Assembly: GCA_023419055.1 (NCBI GenBank) | Contig: JAEZYO010000980.1 | Coordinates: forward strand, 1-16,945 | Direction: 5' to 3' | DNA from: Pseudomonadota bacterium | GTDB lineage: Bacteria > Myxococcota > Polyangia > Polyangiales > Polyangiaceae | DNA: 16,945 nucleotides | Part shown: piece after piece, positions 15,765-16,945 of the stretch | How positions within the stretch are numbered: the stretch's first letter is position 1 | How the letters are laid out: each line of letters opens with the position of its first letter | Program-made: the position numbers and the translations under genes | Notes under the pieces: model-generated | What the model saw: only the letters and a program-made list of their open reading frames with translations | Told to the model about the DNA's origin: nothing | The model's database searches: none

Positions 15765-15777
15765 CCTCCGCTCGTCA

Positions 15778-15811
15778 GGGGCACGACGGAGCGCCGGTCG
15801 TGCCCCGTTTT
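15778..15811 (+). terminator. Intrinsic terminator after infC
   Basis: GGGGCACGAC (15778-15787) and GTCGTGCCCC (15797-15806) form a perfect 10-bp stem with a 9-base loop, followed by GTTTT. It begins 14 bases after the infC stop and closes the tRNA-Val/thrS/infC unit, separating it from the FHA gene. Confidence 0.85.
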
Positions 15812-15866
15812 GAACGCTATGAATCGGGGGGTGGGGCAGGTAAGCTCTTCCTTACGAGGAGCCCCC

Positions 15867-16250
15867 TTGGAACGCTCTCGGAGATTCACCCCCAGTCAGA
15901 CGCCGTCGGTTCGCGCGCCGGCCCCTTCGAGCGGAACCCGCAAGAAGGGCGCTCAGTTGGTCGCTCCGGCGCGGCTGCTCACCCCGGCGGGTTCGATCGA
16001 TCTCCTGGACGACACGGTCGTCAACATCGGGCGCGACGCAGCGAGCGACTTGATCCTCGACGACGCCCTGACCTCGCGCCGGCACGCGCGCATCGTGGTG
16101 CTCAAAACGGGGATTTTGCTCGAGGATGCCGGCAGTAAAAATGGCGTGTACGTGAACGGCGCGCGCATCGAGCGCGCGGTGTTGCTCCACGCTGGAGACC
16201 GCATTCTGGTCGGAACCACCGAGCTCTCGGTGTTTTCCTGGGTGTCGTAG
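15867..16250 (+). CDS. Small FHA-domain protein
   Basis: A 127-residue protein made of a disordered, basic N-terminal region (about 1-30; Arg/Ser/Thr/Pro-rich) and one forkhead-associated domain (about 31-125). FHA domains bind phosphothreonine peptides, usually on targets of Ser/Thr kinases, which are plentiful in myxobacteria. Key binding residues are visible: Gly55-Arg56, Ser70-Arg-Arg-His73, Asn92-Gly93 in the GSKNGVYVNG stretch, and the final strand ILVGTTELSVF. There is no membrane segment or second domain, so it is probably a cytoplasmic adaptor. TTG at 15867 was chosen because AGGAG lies exactly 5 bases before it. An upstream ATG at 15819 would add 16 residues but has no ribosome site and sits directly behind the infC terminator. 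No partner kinase is in the window. I found no convincing promoter between 15812 and 15866. Confidence 0.85.
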   Translation: MERSRRFTPSQTPSVRAPAPSSGTRKKGAQLVAPARLLTPAGSIDLLDDTVVNIGRDAASDLILDDALTSRRHARIVVLKTGILLEDAGSKNGVYVNGARIERAVLLHAGDRILVGTTELSVFSWVS

Positions 16251-16326
16251 CCGCTGCCAGCTAGGCTGCGCACGCCGCTCAGTGGTTTGCGTCGATTGAG
16301 GGCAAAGGTCGATCGGACGACGCCCC

Positions 16327-16332
16327 TATAAT
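16327..16332 (+). promoter_or_regulatory. Perfect -10 box (TATAAT) for the esterase gene
   Basis: TATAAT ends 8 bases before the GTG at 16341, so the mRNA would start at or next to the start codon. The -35 position (16304-16309, AAAGGT) does not match consensus. Two GTCGAT direct repeats (16291-16296 and 16309-16314) flank this region and could be regulator sites. The gap contains GGGGTG, which could weakly act as a ribosome site. Confidence 0.5.
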
Positions 16333-16340
16333 GGGGTGCA

Positions 16341-16945
16341 GTGTCATCATCATTCGGACCCCTGGGTGCCAGCCGCCGTCGTCTGGGTTGGCGGTTGATG
16401 GTTGGTCTCGGTCTTGGACTCGGCTGCACGGCTTGTAGCTCGGACGCCCCCTCCAATCCGACGTCGAGCGGCGGCAACGCCGGAATGATGGGCGGAAGCG
16501 GCGCGAGCGGCGCCACCCCGGGAGCGAGCGGCAGCGCGGGCTCGAGCCCGTCTTCGGGCGGCCAGGGCGGAGCGGCGGGTTCGAACGCTTCTGCGGGAGC
16601 GGCGGGGGCAGCAGGCGTCAATGGCGGCGGCGCAAGCGGCGCGGCAGGGGCGGGTGGCGTGGCGGGCGACGGCGGCAGCAGCGGCTCGAGCTCGGCCGGA
16701 AGCAGCGGGAGCGCCGGCAGCGGCGGCTCCGGCTCGACGGGCCCCATTACTATCTGGATCGCGGGCGACTCGACCGTCGCGACCAAGGGCGGTACCCCCT
16801 GCCCCATCGGTTGGGGCGGCCAGTTCGACGCGAAGTTCAACGACCAGGTCACGGTGGTGAACAGCGCGGTCGGCGGGCGCAGCGTGCGCACCTGGCTCTA
16901 CGACGTCACGACGACGAAAGACGGAAGCGGCGAGTGCGTGCGCAA
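16341..16945 (+). CDS. Secreted GDSL/SGNH esterase, rhamnogalacturonan-acetylesterase-like (cut by right edge)
   Basis: The first 201 codons are present. The N-terminus has SRRRLGW (11-17), close to a Tat signal motif, followed by a hydrophobic GLGLGLG stretch and cysteines at 29 and 32, so this is probably a lipoprotein exported by Tat or Sec. A low-complexity Gly/Ser/Ala linker of about 95 residues (about 38-134) joins the anchor to the enzyme. The catalytic domain starts with ITIWIAGDSTVA, where Ser144 is the expected nucleophile, then has GWGGQF and the block VNSAVGGRSVRTW. These are blocks I and II of SGNH hydrolases in the rhamnogalacturonan acetylesterase (CE12-like) form, which deacetylate pectin-type polysaccharides. 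The His/Asp of the triad lie outside the window. GTG at 16341 is chosen for the perfect -10 box just before it; ATG at 16398 would shorten the signal region and remove the twin arginines. Confidence 0.82.
   Translation, partial: MSSSFGPLGASRRRLGWRLMVGLGLGLGCTACSSDAPSNPTSSGGNAGMMGGSGASGATPGASGSAGSSPSSGGQGGAAGSNASAGAAGAAGVNGGGASGAAGAGGVAGDGGSSGSSSAGSSGSAGSGGSGSTGPITIWIAGDSTVATKGGTPCPIGWGGQFDAKFNDQVTVVNSAVGGRSVRTWLYDVTTTKDGSGECVR

Noticed and set aside
16296..16332. TTGAGG as the -35 for the esterase promoter
   Set aside because: It lies 25 bases from the TATAAT box, too far for a sigma-70 promoter.

Overview
The window is high-GC DNA with dense, long genes, frequent GTG/TTG starts and long spurious antisense frames. 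It most resembles a myxobacterium (Myxococcota, Polyangiales/Sorangium-like). The clues are an IF3 with a long acidic C-terminal tail like Myxococcus xanthus DsgA, a Cys-rich lipoprotein, and a Gly/Ser/Ala-rich secreted esterase. This placement is inferred from gene character, not from a database match.

Left part (1-8145, all minus strand; transcription order is right to left): the carbon-starvation/peptide-pyruvate transporter cstA, the single-strand exonuclease recJ, an Mla-type ABC ATPase (mlaF), a 28-cysteine predicted lipoprotein, a small DUF1622 membrane protein, the MCE-domain lipid-binding protein mlaD, and a C-terminal-processing protease (S41) cut by the left edge. The Mla ATPase and MlaD belong to one lipid-transport machine, but they are separated by two unrelated envelope genes and no MlaE permease is present.

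Middle (8146-12694, minus): an intergenic island with six copies of a heptamer, two of which form a 17-bp hairpin; a small unknown gene with a good promoter and apparently no leader; then secF, secD and yajC, the accessory module of the Sec translocon, as an operon with a candidate promoter near 12713-12741. SecD carries three extra N-terminal membrane segments.

Right part (12897-16945, plus): tRNA-Val(GAC), thrS and infC, ending in a strong intrinsic terminator; a small FHA-domain protein; and the start of a GDSL/rhamnogalacturonan-acetylesterase-like secreted lipoprotein that runs off the right edge. The usual infC partners rpmI and rplT do not follow.

No insertion sequence, prophage, CRISPR array or plasmid feature was seen. 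Most genes are housekeeping. The points of interest are the IF3 tail, the split Mla locus with its Cys-rich partner, the modified SecD, the heptamer island, and several start codons lying 7-9 bases after a -10 box, which suggests leaderless mRNAs. No non-coding stretch exceeds about 230 bases.
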